Source of the DNA: Burkholderiaceae bacterium
Lineage (GTDB): Bacteria; Pseudomonadota; Gammaproteobacteria; Burkholderiales; Burkholderiaceae_E
Assembly (NCBI GenBank): GCA_019635275.1
Contig: JAHBZV010000031.1
Span: forward strand, 1 to 34,963
Length of the DNA: 34,963 nt
Direction: 5' to 3'
The position numbers were made by a program, and so were the translations under genes. Below, one piece after another: positions 7,783 through 17,468 of this stretch. The notes under the pieces were generated by a model. It was not told where the DNA came from. It did not search any database and was given only the letters and a program-made list of their open reading frames with translations. Numbering within the stretch: position 1 is the stretch's first letter; every line of letters starts with the position of its first letter.

Positions 7783-8874
7783 TCAGGCCGCCACGCGCCG
7801 GCCGATCCGCTCGCGCAGCGCCTCGGTGAGCGCCGGCAGGATCTGCAGCGCGTCGCCGACCACCGCGTAGGTCGCGAAATCCATGATCGGCGCCTTCGGA
7901 TCGCTGTTGATCGCGATGATCACGTCCGAGCCTTCGACGCCGACACGGTGCTGGATCGCGCCCGAGATGCCGGCCGCGATGTACAGCTTCGGCCGGATCG
8001 TCTTGCCGGTCTGGCCGATCTGCCGATCCGCGCTCACCCAGCCGGCCTGCGCCACCGGCCGCGATCCGCCGTACTCGCCGCCGAGCAGCTCGGCCAGCTC
8101 GCGCACGAGCCGGAAGTTCTCGGGCTTGCCGAGCCCGCGGCCGCCCGCGACCACGACGTCGGCGTAGGCCAACTGCGCCTTGTCGGCGTCGGCATCCGGG
8201 ATGTAGGAGAGGATCTTGGTGACCACGTCGTCCTCGGCGAGCGCGACGCGCTCCTCGACGAGGGTGCCGGTGCGCTGCGCGTCGCGCCTGGGCATCGCCA
8301 TCACGCGCGGGCGGACGGTAGCCATCTGCGGCCGGTATTCGAGCGTGTGGATCGTGCACAGCAGCGTGCCGCCGAAGGTCGGCCGGGTGGCGGCGAGGCT
8401 GCGCGTCTCGTCGTCGATGCGCAGTTCGGTGCAGTCGGCGGTCAGGCCGGTGCCGAGCGTCGTGGCGACGGCGCCCGCGAGGTCGCGCCCCAGCGTGGTC
8501 GCCCCCAGCAGCAGGATCTCGGGCTTGTTTCGCTCGACCAGCTCGGTGAGCGCCCGCGTGTAGGGGTCGGTGCGATAGTGAGCGAGCACCGGGTCGCGCA
8601 CGACGTGGACACGGTCGGCGCCGTGGCGGAACGCCTCGGCGCAGGCCTGCGAGGTCGCCGCGTCGTCGGGGCCCAGCACCACGCCCGACAGCGGCACGCC
8701 GAGGTGGTCGGCGAGCTTGCGTCCCTCGCCGAGCAGCTCCCACGACACCGGGTGCACCCGGCCACGCTCCAGCTCGACGTTGACCCAGACGCCGCGCCAG
8801 GCGCCGAGGTCGGCGCCGTCGCTGCGGCGCGGCGCAGCGGCCGACGGCGCCGCGGTGTGCTCGTCGCTGCTCAT
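7783..8874 (-). CDS. fixB: FixB, electron-transfer flavoprotein alpha subunit
   Basis: The product is 363 aa. FixB binds FAD and forms a heterodimer with FixA; the FixABCX complex oxidises NADH and splits the electrons between quinone and a low-potential ferredoxin or flavodoxin. The C-terminal ETF-alpha FAD signature is intact ([11 protein letters not shown], then [13 protein letters not shown]-like and [13 protein letters not shown] segments). The N-terminal 30 residues before WVNVELERG are a variable extension. I chose the ATG at 8874 because it overlaps the fixA stop (ATGA) and has AGGAG eight bases upstream. A longer open frame exists further upstream, but it only runs antisense-frame through fixA. 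Confidence 0.95.
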   Translation of the reverse strand: MSSDEHTAAPSAAAPRRSDGADLGAWRGVWVNVELERGRVHPVSWELLGEGRKLADHLGVPLSGVVLGPDDAATSQACAEAFRHGADRVHVVRDPVLAHYRTDPYTRALTELVERNKPEILLLGATTLGRDLAGAVATTLGTGLTADCTELRIDDETRSLAATRPTFGGTLLCTIHTLEYRPQMATVRPRVMAMPRRDAQRTGTLVEERVALAEDDVVTKILSYIPDADADKAQLAYADVVVAGGRGLGKPENFRLVRELAELLGGEYGGSRPVAQAGWVSADRQIGQTGKTIRPKLYIAAGISGAIQHRVGVEGSDVIIAINSDPKAPIMDFATYAVVGDALQILPALTEALRERIGRRVAA

Positions 8875-9713
8875 CGGCCGATCTCCTCTTGCAGTTCCGG
8901 ATGCTGCGCGAACAGCTTCGCGAGCAGCGCGTCGACCGCCTCGCGCGCCGGCTTGCCGGCGGCATCGACGACCTCGGCCTTGTTCGCGCGTGGCGGCGGA
9001 GCGAAGACCTTCTTCACCACGGTGGGCGACCCCTTCAGGCCGCAACGGGCCACCTCGCCGATTCCGGCGGCCTTGTGGTCCCACTCGATCACCTCGTAGC
9101 GGGCAGCGCGGAACATCGCGTCCATGTCGGCGAAGCGGATCGTGTTCGCGCCCTCCATCATCGTCACGAGGCAGGGCAGCTTCGTCTTCAGCACCTGCAC
9201 GCCCCCCTCGGCGCGACGGTGCACGACGATCTCGCGCGCCTCCGGGTCGACCTGCTCGATCCGGGACACGTAGGTCAGTTGCTGCAGGCCGAGGCGGCGC
9301 GCCACGCCCGGGCCCACCTGCGCGGTGTCGCCGTCGATCGTCTGCTTGCCGCAGAACACCATGTCGACCGGACGGTCGCCGCCGATCGTGCGGATCGCCG
9401 ACGCGAGCGCGTAGGACGTGGCCAGCGTGTCCGACCCGGCGAACACGCGGTCGGTGATCAGGATCGCGTCGTCGGCGCCGAACGAGATGCACTTCTTCAG
9501 CGCCTCGACGGCCATCTTCGGGCCCATGCTGAGCACGGTGACTCGCGCGCCGAAGCGGTCCTTGATGCGAAGCGCCTCTTCGAGCGAGACCAGGTCGTAC
9601 GGGTTGACCACCGCCGGAACGCCCTGGCGCATGATCGTGTTCGTGACCGGGTGGACCCGTATCTGGCTCGAATCGGGCACCTGCTTGACGCAGACGACGA
9701 TGTGCATGCCCAT
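8871..9713 (-). CDS. fixA: FixA, electron-transfer flavoprotein beta subunit
   Basis: The product is 280 aa, the usual ETF-beta/FixA size. The protein opens with [11 protein letters not shown], the standard FixA/EtfB start, and contains the AMP/FAD-binding region with [15 protein letters not shown] near residue 125, typical of Fix-type proteins. The frame is open upstream to 9824, but GGAGG six bases before the ATG at 9713 fixes the start. It is the first gene of fixABCX. Upstream are a perfect FNR-type palindrome (9811-9824) and a possible promoter. Fix complexes usually feed nitrogenase; no nif gene is in the window. The carnitine-pathway type is less likely because no cai genes adjoin. Confidence 0.95.
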   Translation of the reverse strand: MGMHIVVCVKQVPDSSQIRVHPVTNTIMRQGVPAVVNPYDLVSLEEALRIKDRFGARVTVLSMGPKMAVEALKKCISFGADDAILITDRVFAGSDTLATSYALASAIRTIGGDRPVDMVFCGKQTIDGDTAQVGPGVARRLGLQQLTYVSRIEQVDPEAREIVVHRRAEGGVQVLKTKLPCLVTMMEGANTIRFADMDAMFRAARYEVIEWDHKAAGIGEVARCGLKGSPTVVKKVFAPPPRANKAEVVDAAGKPAREAVDALLAKLFAQHPELQEEIGR

Positions 9714-9738
9714 GCTGCGCCTCCGGTATTTCGGTACC

Positions 9739-9767
9739 GTTTTACCAGTATTCGGCGGCAGACCGCA
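9739..9767 (-). promoter_or_regulatory. Possible fixABCX promoter
   Basis: On the minus strand TTGCGG and TAAAAC are separated by 18 bp within the only A/T-rich patch of the fixA-ettA gap. A start near 9732 would put the FNR-type palindrome at about -85, a plausible class I position. No acceptable -10 exists at the class II distance. Confidence 0.35.
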
Positions 9768-9810
9768 AGGGGCGCGCGACCCCCCTCCGGGGTACCCCTT
9801 CGAGGCGGTC

Positions 9811-9824
9811 TTGATCTGGATCAA
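9811..9824. promoter_or_regulatory. Perfect FNR/ANR-type palindrome
   Basis: TTGATCTGGATCAA is an exact TTGAT-N4-ATCAA site. It lies 98 bp upstream of the fixA ATG and 117 bp upstream of the divergent ettA ATG. Anaerobic control of fixABCX is the likelier function; ettA is normally constitutive. Confidence 0.75.
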
Positions 9825-9892
9825 GTGGATCGCGGCGCGGGGGCACCTGCCGCGCCGTCCCCGCCGCCCGGCGGCGGAGGCCCGACTGCGGG

Positions 9893-9898
9893 CATAAT
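9893..9898 (+). promoter_or_regulatory. -10 element of the ettA promoter
   Basis: CATAAT, one base from consensus and followed by CGGG, lies 42 bp before the ettA ATG. No -35 is recognisable at 16-18 bp. Confidence 0.4.
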
Positions 9899-9940
9899 CG
9901 GGCCCGGCTCCCCCCTCCGGTCCAACCCGAATCGCACTCC

Positions 9941-11614
<1,674 letters not shown>

Positions 11615-11619
11615 GGCCT

Positions 11620-11636
11620 GCGGGGCACCGCCCCGC
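11620..11636 (+). terminator. Hairpin after ettA
   Basis: GCGGGGC-ACC-GCCCCGC forms a perfect 7-bp stem with a 3-nt loop 6 bp after the ettA stop. It has no T-tract, as is usual for the hairpins of this GC-rich window. Confidence 0.5.
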
Positions 11637-11873
11637 CCGTCGCGCTCGCACCGCGGGCCAGGTCGGCAGCGGCCGACGCGTCGCGCGCTGCGCATGTCCG
11701 CGAACGGCCACACTGCGCGCCGTCCGTCGCATTGCGCCCGGCGTTCGTCGTTTTCGCATGCAGCCGGCGCTGCCACAGGCGTGAAGTGGACTCGTGCCCC
11801 GCGCCGCCGGTCGCGCAGCCGCACCGCGGCACGATTCGACGGACGAGGGGCCTTGCTCGAGCGTTCATGAGCC

Positions 11874-11890
11874 AGCCGGCGCAGCCGGCT
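11874..11890 (+). promoter_or_regulatory. Hairpin in the prkA leader
   Basis: AGCCGGC-GCA-GCCGGCT forms a perfect 7-bp stem ending 14 bp before the GAGGAGGT ribosome-binding site of prkA. It would lie in the 5' UTR and might stabilise the message or act in regulation; position is the only evidence. Confidence 0.35.
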
Positions 11891-11916
11891 GACCCAGCCA
11901 GTGCGAGGAGGTCGCC

Positions 11917-13839
11917 ATGAACCTGTTCGACGCGTACCGCGAGTTGTACGCACGATCGCGCGACGAGGAGATGTCCCTCGTCGAATACCTCGAACTGTGC
12001 CGCGGCGACCCGCTCGCCTACGCGAGCGCCGCCGAACGGATGCTCGCGGCGATCGGCGAGCCCGAGGTCGTCGACACCCGCAACGACCCGCGCCTGTCGC
12101 GGCTGTTCGCCAACCGCGTCATCCGCCGCTATCCGGCGTTCCGCGAGTTCTACGGGATGGAGGACGCGATCTCGCAGATCGTCGCGTACTTCCGCCACGC
12201 CGCGCAGGGGCTCGAGGAGCGCAAGCAGGTGCTCTACCTGCTCGGGCCGGTGGGCGGCGGCAAGTCGTCGATCGCCGAGCGGCTGAAGGCGCTGATGGAG
12301 GTGCACCCGATCTACGCGCTCAAAGGCTCGCCGGTCAACGAGTCGCCGCTCGGGCTGTTCCACCCCGAGCGCGACGGGCCGCGGCTCGAGGCCGAGTACG
12401 GGATCCCCGCACGCTACCTGAACGGCATCATGAGCCCGTGGGCGATCAAGCGGCTGCGCGAGTTCGACGGAGACATCACGCAGTTCCGGGTCGTGCGCGT
12501 GCAGCCGTCGGTGCTTCGGCAGACGGCGATCGCCAAGACCGAACCCGGCGACGAGAACAACCAGGACATCTCGTCGCTGGTGGGCAAGGTCGACATCCGC
12601 AAGCTCGAGTCGCTGTCGCAGGACGACCCCGACGCCTACAGCTATTCGGGCGGGCTGTGCCTGGCCAACCAGGGGCTGCTCGAGTTCGTCGAGATGTTCA
12701 AGGCGCCGATCAAGATGCTGCACCCGCTGCTGACGGCGACGCAGGAGGGGAACTACAAGGGCACCGAGGGTTTCTCGGCGATCCCGTTCCAGGGCCTGAT
12801 CCTCGCGCACTCCAACGAGAGCGAGTGGCAGGCGTTCCGCAACAACCGCAACAACGAGGCGTTCCTCGACCGCATCTACATCGTCAAGGTGCCGTATTGC
12901 CTGCAGGTGTCCGAGGAGGTGCGCATCTACCGCAAGCTGCTCGCCGGCAGCTCGCTCGCGTTGTCGCCGTGCGCCCCCGGCACGCTGGAGATGATGGCGC
13001 AGTTCGCCGTGCTCACGCGGCTGAAGGAGCCCGAGAACTCGAGCATCTACGCCAAGCTGCGCGTCTACGACGGAGAGAACCTGAAGGACGTCGAGCCGAA
13101 CGCGAAGTCGATGCAGGAGTACCGCGACTACGCCGGGATCGACGAGGGCATGAGCGGGCTGTCGACTCGCTTCGCGTTCAAGGTGCTGTCGGCGGTGTTC
13201 AACTACGACCAGGTCGAGGTGGCCGCCAACCCGGTGCACCTGATGTACGTACTCGAGCAGCGGCTGATGCGCGAGGGGCTTCCCGAGGAGACCCAGCGCC
13301 GCTGGCTCGACTTCATCAAGAGCTGGCTCGCGCCGCGCTACGCCGAGTTCATCGGCAAGGAGATCCAGACCGCGTACCTCGAGTCGTACTCCGAGTACGG
13401 CCAGAACATCTTCGACCGCTACGTGACCTTCGCCGACTACTGGATCCAGGACGAGGACTACCGCGACCCCGAGACCGGCGAGAGCTTCGACCGCGCGCAA
13501 CTGAACGCCGAGCTGGAGAAGATCGAGAAGCCGGCCGGCATCGCCAACCCGAAGGACTTCCGCAACGAGATCGTGAACTTCGTGCTTCGCGCGCGCGCGG
13601 CGCACGGCGGGAAGAACCCGTCGTGGACCAGCTACGAGAAGCTGCGCGAGGTGATCGAGAAGAAGATGTTCTCGAACACCGAGGAGTTGCTGCCGGTCGT
13701 CTCGTTCAACGCCAAGGCCTCGGCCGAGGATCGGCGCAAGCACGACAGCTTCGTCGAGCGGATGGTCGCGAAGGGCTACACCGAGAAGCAGGTTCGCCTG
13801 CTCTGCGAGTGGTACCTGCGCGTGCGCAAGTCGCAGTAG
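11917..13839 (+). CDS. prkA: PrkA (YeaG) family serine protein kinase
   Basis: The product is 640 aa, the usual PrkA/YeaG length. The N-terminal AAA-like PrkA domain has Walker A GPVGGGKSS (110-118). Signature stretches LKGSPVNESPLGLF and SYSGGLCLANQGLLEFVEMFK follow, and the C-terminal PrkA kinase domain ends in LLCEWYLRVRKSQ. In enterobacteria YeaG acts in nitrogen-starvation and stationary-phase stress together with YeaH; some homologues behave as AAA+ proteases rather than kinases, so the biochemical role is open. It is cytoplasmic. GAGGAGGT precedes the ATG by 4-5 nt, one of the strongest ribosome-binding sites in the window. It is the first gene of prkA-yeaH-spoVR, with gaps of about 30 bp. 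Confidence 0.96.
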   Translation: MNLFDAYRELYARSRDEEMSLVEYLELCRGDPLAYASAAERMLAAIGEPEVVDTRNDPRLSRLFANRVIRRYPAFREFYGMEDAISQIVAYFRHAAQGLEERKQVLYLLGPVGGGKSSIAERLKALMEVHPIYALKGSPVNESPLGLFHPERDGPRLEAEYGIPARYLNGIMSPWAIKRLREFDGDITQFRVVRVQPSVLRQTAIAKTEPGDENNQDISSLVGKVDIRKLESLSQDDPDAYSYSGGLCLANQGLLEFVEMFKAPIKMLHPLLTATQEGNYKGTEGFSAIPFQGLILAHSNESEWQAFRNNRNNEAFLDRIYIVKVPYCLQVSEEVRIYRKLLAGSSLALSPCAPGTLEMMAQFAVLTRLKEPENSSIYAKLRVYDGENLKDVEPNAKSMQEYRDYAGIDEGMSGLSTRFAFKVLSAVFNYDQVEVAANPVHLMYVLEQRLMREGLPEETQRRWLDFIKSWLAPRYAEFIGKEIQTAYLESYSEYGQNIFDRYVTFADYWIQDEDYRDPETGESFDRAQLNAELEKIEKPAGIANPKDFRNEIVNFVLRARAAHGGKNPSWTSYEKLREVIEKKMFSNTEELLPVVSFNAKASAEDRRKHDSFVERMVAKGYTEKQVRLLCEWYLRVRKSQ

Positions 13840-13870
13840 GTGCCGGGCGACGGAAGACGGGGCGCGCGAG

Positions 13871-15160
13871 ATGTCCACGATCATCGACCGCAGGCCGAAC
13901 GACCGCAGCGGCAGCGCGGTCAACCGCGAGCGCTTCATGCGCCGCTACCGGGCGCAGATCCGCCAGGCGGTGGCCGACATGGTCGCCGACCGGTCGATCC
14001 GCGACATGGAGCGCGGCGGCAAGGTCGGGATCCCGGCCCGCGACCTGTCCGAGCCGGGCTTCCGGCACGGGCGCGGCGGCGACCGGGAGTACGTCCACAC
14101 CGGGAACCGCGAGTTCCAGCCTGGCGACCGGCTACCCCGCCCGTCGGGCGGCGACGGTGACGGCGGCGCCGGCAACGAGGGCGGCAACGCAGACGGCACT
14201 GACGACTTCTCGTTCACGCTGTCGCGCGAAGAGTTCATGCAGATCTTCTTCGACGACCTCGAGCTGCCGCGGCTGGCCCGAACCGTGCTCGGGGAGATCC
14301 GCGAGCAGCGGCCGCAGCGCGCCGGCTACGCCACGCACGGGACGCCGGCCAACCTGGCGGTCGCCCGCTCGCTGCGCAATGCGCTCGGGCGCCGGCTCGC
14401 GCTCACCGCTGCGGCGCGCCGCGAGCTCGCGCAGGTCACTGCGCTCGCGCAGGCCGACCCGCCCGCCGCCGACGACGGGGCCGGCGCGGCCGCGCGCGGC
14501 GCCGACGCGCTGGTCGCGCGGCTCGAACGCCGGATCGCGCGCGTGCCGTTCCTGGAGGAGATCGACCTTCGCTATCGCCACCGCACGATGGTGGCGCAGC
14601 CGGTCGCGCGCGCCGTCATGTTCTGCCTGATGGACGTGTCGGCGTCGATGGACCAGGACAAGAAGGACCTCGCCAAGCGCTTCTTCACGCTGCTGCACCT
14701 GTTCCTCGCGCGAAAGTACGAGCACGTCGACGTGGTGTTCATCCGTCACACCGACGATGCCGAGGAGGTCGACGAGGAGCGCTTCTTCCACGACCGCAAG
14801 ACCGGCGGCACGGTGGTGCTGTCGGCACTGGCGCTGATGAACCGGATCGTCGAGGAGCGCTACGCGCAGGCCGGCTGGAACGTCTACGGCGCGCAGGCCT
14901 CGGACGGCGACGCGTTCGGCGCCGACCCCGAGAAGAGCCGCGGGTTCCTCGAGTCGACGCTGCTGCCGCGCGTGCGCCACTTCGCCTACGTCGAGGTGTC
15001 GGACGACGACACCGCGACGACGACGCTGTCGGCCGCCTACCGGCGCATCGAGGCCCGGCAATTCGCGATGCGCGAGGTCCGCGAACCCCGCGACATCTGG
15101 CCCGTGTTCCGCGGCCTGTTCCAGCGCGCGCCCGGGGGCGCTGGCGCGGCCGGCGCGTGA
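13871..15160 (+). CDS. yeaH: YeaH family protein (DUF444, vWA-like)
   Basis: The product is 429 aa, typical for the YeaH/UPF0229 family. The N-terminal half is charged and Gly-rich (GGDGDGGAGNEGG near residues 95-107 is a flexible linker). The C-terminal half is vWA-like with a metal-binding MIDAS motif DVSASMD (Asp255) and a second metal-site segment KTGGTVVLSALALM. It is thought to work with PrkA/YeaG; the molecular role is not established. It starts 31 bp after prkA with only a modest ribosome-binding site (GGAAG, rather far away), which suggests shared transcription. No signal peptide is seen, so it is cytoplasmic. Confidence 0.93.
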   Translation: MSTIIDRRPNDRSGSAVNRERFMRRYRAQIRQAVADMVADRSIRDMERGGKVGIPARDLSEPGFRHGRGGDREYVHTGNREFQPGDRLPRPSGGDGDGGAGNEGGNADGTDDFSFTLSREEFMQIFFDDLELPRLARTVLGEIREQRPQRAGYATHGTPANLAVARSLRNALGRRLALTAAARRELAQVTALAQADPPAADDGAGAAARGADALVARLERRIARVPFLEEIDLRYRHRTMVAQPVARAVMFCLMDVSASMDQDKKDLAKRFFTLLHLFLARKYEHVDVVFIRHTDDAEEVDEERFFHDRKTGGTVVLSALALMNRIVEERYAQAGWNVYGAQASDGDAFGADPEKSRGFLESTLLPRVRHFAYVEVSDDDTATTTLSAAYRRIEARQFAMREVREPRDIWPVFRGLFQRAPGGAGAAGA

Positions 15161-15188
15161 CGGGGAACCTGGGCAGGAGCGCCGGGCG

Positions 15189-16679
15189 ATGCCGACCCCG
15201 ATCTCCACCGGCTCGGAGTGGACCTTCGACCTGCTCGCCCGCTACGACGAGGCGATCGGACGGATCGCGCGCGACGAGTACGGCCTGGACTGCTATGCCA
15301 ACCAGATCGAGGTGATCGACAGCCGGCAGATGCTCGACGCCTACGCGACGACCGGCCTGCCCGTCGGCTATCCGCACTGGAGCTTCGGCAAGTCGTTCAT
15401 CGCCCACGAGCACGCGTACCGCAAGGGCGCGCGCGGGCTCGCATACGAGATCGTCATCAACTCGGACCCCTGCATCGCCTACCTGATGGAGGAGAACCCG
15501 ATGCCGCTGCAGGCGCTGGTGATCGCCCACGCCTGCTACGGCCACAACTCGTTCTTCAAGGGCAACTACCTGTTCCGGCAATGGACGGCGGCCGACGCGA
15601 TCGTCGACTACATGGTGTTCGCGCGTCACTACGTGACGCAATGCGAGGAACGCCACGGCGCCGCTGCCGTCGAGGAGGTGCTCGACGCCTGCCACGCGCT
15701 GATGGACCAGGGCGTGGACCGCTACCGTCACCCGAAGCCGCTGTCGGCCGACGCCGAGCGCGCCAGGCTTCGCGAACGCGAGGCCTGGGCGCGCGAGCGC
15801 CACGACGAGTTGTGGCGAACCGTCCCGGCCCGCGCCGCGCCGGCGCGGTCCCCCGACGAAGCGCCCGGCGGCGAGCCGCAGGAGAACCTGCTCTACTTCA
15901 TCGAGAAGCACTCGCCGAAGCTCGCGCCGTGGGAGCGCGAGCTGGTGCGCATCGTGCGCAAGGTGGCCCAGTACTTCTATCCGCAGGGCCTGACGAAGGT
16001 GATGAACGAGGGCTGGGCGACGTTCTGGCACTACACGCTGCTCAACCGGCTCTACGACCACGGGCTCGTCGACGACGGCTTCATGATCGAGTGCCTGGAG
16101 TCGCACACCAACGTGACCGTGCAGCGCGGCTTCGACGAGCCGGGCTACGCCGGCTGCAATCCGTACGCGCTCGGGTTCGCGATGTTCTCGGACATCCGCC
16201 GCATCTGCGAGCGGCCCACCGACGAAGACCGGCAGTGGTTTCCCGAGATCGCGGGCGCCGACTGGCGCAAGGTGCTCGACTTCGCGATGCGCAACTTCAA
16301 GGACGAGTCGTTCGTCGCGCAGTTCCTGTCGCCGCGGCTGATCCGCGAGTTGCGCCTGTTCGCGATCGCCGACCACGAAGGCGAGCCGACGCTGCAGGTC
16401 GACGCCATTCACAACGACGCCGGCTACCGGAGGGTGCGCCGACTGCTCTCCGCGCACTTCGACCGCGACGCCCGGCTGCCCGACATCCAGGCGGTGCGGT
16501 ACGAGCGCGACGGCGACCGTAGCCTCACGCTGCGGCACGTCCGCCACCGGGGTCGCCCGCTCGACGAAGACGCCGGGCGCGTGATGGCGCACCTGCACCG
16601 CCTGTGGGGGTTTCCCGTGCGGCTGGAGACGGTCGACGCCGACGGCGAGCCCTGCGCCGAGGCGATCGTGACCGGCTGA
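15189..16679 (+). CDS. SpoVR family protein (YcgB-like)
   Basis: The product is 496 aa, matching the SpoVR/YcgB family of soluble proteins. Signature segments visible include HACYGHNSFFKGNYLF, NEGWATFWHYTLLNRLYD and GYAGCNPYALGFAMFSDI. The His/Cys-rich patch resembles a metal site, but no catalytic function has been settled for the family. SpoVR affects cortex formation in Bacillus; in proteobacteria the gene regularly accompanies prkA and yeaH, and YcgB is a general-stress protein. The ATG at 15189 has AGGAG nine bases upstream and follows yeaH by 28 bp. It is the last gene of the operon, and a 7-bp hairpin stands 20 bp after the stop. Confidence 0.94.
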   Translation: MPTPISTGSEWTFDLLARYDEAIGRIARDEYGLDCYANQIEVIDSRQMLDAYATTGLPVGYPHWSFGKSFIAHEHAYRKGARGLAYEIVINSDPCIAYLMEENPMPLQALVIAHACYGHNSFFKGNYLFRQWTAADAIVDYMVFARHYVTQCEERHGAAAVEEVLDACHALMDQGVDRYRHPKPLSADAERARLREREAWARERHDELWRTVPARAAPARSPDEAPGGEPQENLLYFIEKHSPKLAPWERELVRIVRKVAQYFYPQGLTKVMNEGWATFWHYTLLNRLYDHGLVDDGFMIECLESHTNVTVQRGFDEPGYAGCNPYALGFAMFSDIRRICERPTDEDRQWFPEIAGADWRKVLDFAMRNFKDESFVAQFLSPRLIRELRLFAIADHEGEPTLQVDAIHNDAGYRRVRRLLSAHFDRDARLPDIQAVRYERDGDRSLTLRHVRHRGRPLDEDAGRVMAHLHRLWGFPVRLETVDADGEPCAEAIVTG

Positions 16680-16699
16680 GGCCCGCTCGGCCCGCGGTC

Positions 16700-16716
16700 G
16701 GCCCCGTGCCGGGGCC
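16700..16716 (+). terminator. Hairpin after the prkA-yeaH-spoVR operon
   Basis: GGCCCCG-TGC-CGGGGCC is a perfect 7-bp stem with a 3-nt loop, 20 bp past the spoVR stop. It has no T-tract. Confidence 0.55.
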
Positions 16717-16756
16717 CACCCGGGTCCTCTCCGCGGGGTATGGCGCCCGCCCGCGG

Positions 16757-16762
16757 TATCCT
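16757..16762 (+). promoter_or_regulatory. Possible -10 element of the response regulator-kinase operon
   Basis: TATCCT followed by CG lies 28 bp before the ATG at 16791, in the gap after the spoVR hairpin. No -35 is recognisable. Confidence 0.3.
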
Positions 16763-16790
16763 CGCGATCGGATCGCAAGCCGCGGATTTC

Positions 16791-17468
16791 ATGAGAGTGC
16801 TTCTCGTCGAGGACGACCGGATGATCGGGCAGGCGGTGCAGACCGCGCTGCGGCAGGACGGTTACGCGGTCGATTGGGTCCGCGACGCGGAATCCGCCGA
16901 CACGGCACTGACCACTGCCGGTTTCGACCTGGTGCTGCTCGACCTCGGGCTGCCCGGCCGCGACGGCGTCGACCTGCTGCGCACCCTGCGCACGCGCCAC
17001 GACGCGACGCCGGTCCTGATCGTCACCGCGCGCGACGACGTGCAGGACCGCGTCGGGGGCCTCGACGCCGGCGCCGACGACTACCTGGTCAAGCCCTTCG
17101 ACCTCGACGAGCTCGGCGCGCGGATGCGCGCGCTGCTCCGGCGCAGCGCCGGGCGAGGCGAGGCGGTGTTCGAGCACCGCGGCGTGCGCATCGACCCGGC
17201 CACGCGCGAAGTCACCCGCGACGGCGAGCCGGTGACGCTGTCGCCGCGCGAATTCGCGGTGCTGGAGGCGCTGATGCTGCGTCCCGGCGCGGTGCTGTCG
17301 CGCGCGCAACTCGAGGATCGGCTCTACGGCTGGGGCGAATCGGTGGAGAGCAACGCGGTCGAGGTGTACATCCACGGCTTGCGTCGCAAGCTCGGGCACG
17401 ACTTCGTCCAGAACGTGCGCGGCGTCGGCTACTTCGTTCCGAAGGCAGATTCGCAAGGACCGGGATGA
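16791..17468 (+). CDS. Response regulator, OmpR/PhoB class, QseB/PmrA-like
   Basis: The product is 225 aa. The receiver domain has the acidic pocket (Glu8-Asp9-Asp10), phospho-acceptor Asp51 (LLDLGLPG), the Thr of VTARDD and the Lys of LVKPFD. The winged-helix DNA-binding domain follows from about 125, ending VRGVGYFVPK. Compact size and the LPGRDGVDLLR block resemble the QseB/PmrA/TctD group, whose members bind tandem TTAAG-type half-sites; such a tandem box lies downstream before htrA. The frame is open from 16740, but the ATG at 16791 starts directly on RVLLVEDD and is preferred. Its stop overlaps the kinase start (ATGA). The signal sensed is not known. Confidence 0.93.
   Translation: MRVLLVEDDRMIGQAVQTALRQDGYAVDWVRDAESADTALTTAGFDLVLLDLGLPGRDGVDLLRTLRTRHDATPVLIVTARDDVQDRVGGLDAGADDYLVKPFDLDELGARMRALLRRSAGRGEAVFEHRGVRIDPATREVTRDGEPVTLSPREFAVLEALMLRPGAVLSRAQLEDRLYGWGESVESNAVEVYIHGLRRKLGHDFVQNVRGVGYFVPKADSQGPG

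Larger units (their letters stand above)
11615..11916 (+). other. 302-bp intergenic region between ettA and prkA
   Basis: No credible gene is seen. It holds a 7-bp GC hairpin just after ettA, a second 7-bp hairpin shortly before the prkA ribosome-binding site, and a strong GAGGAGGT site at 11905-11912. I looked for a sigma54 -24/-12 pair (GG-N10-GC in consensus context) and for a clear sigma70 promoter and found neither. Confidence 0.7.

Noticed and set aside
8875-9492. FixB extended to 569 aa
   Set aside because: The extension lies in another frame of fixA; the ATG at 8874 overlaps the fixA stop and has AGGAG upstream.
9714-9810. Sigma54 (-24/-12) promoter for fixABCX
   Set aside because: A TTGC is present but GG is not at the required 10-bp distance, so the NifA/sigma54 type is not supported here.
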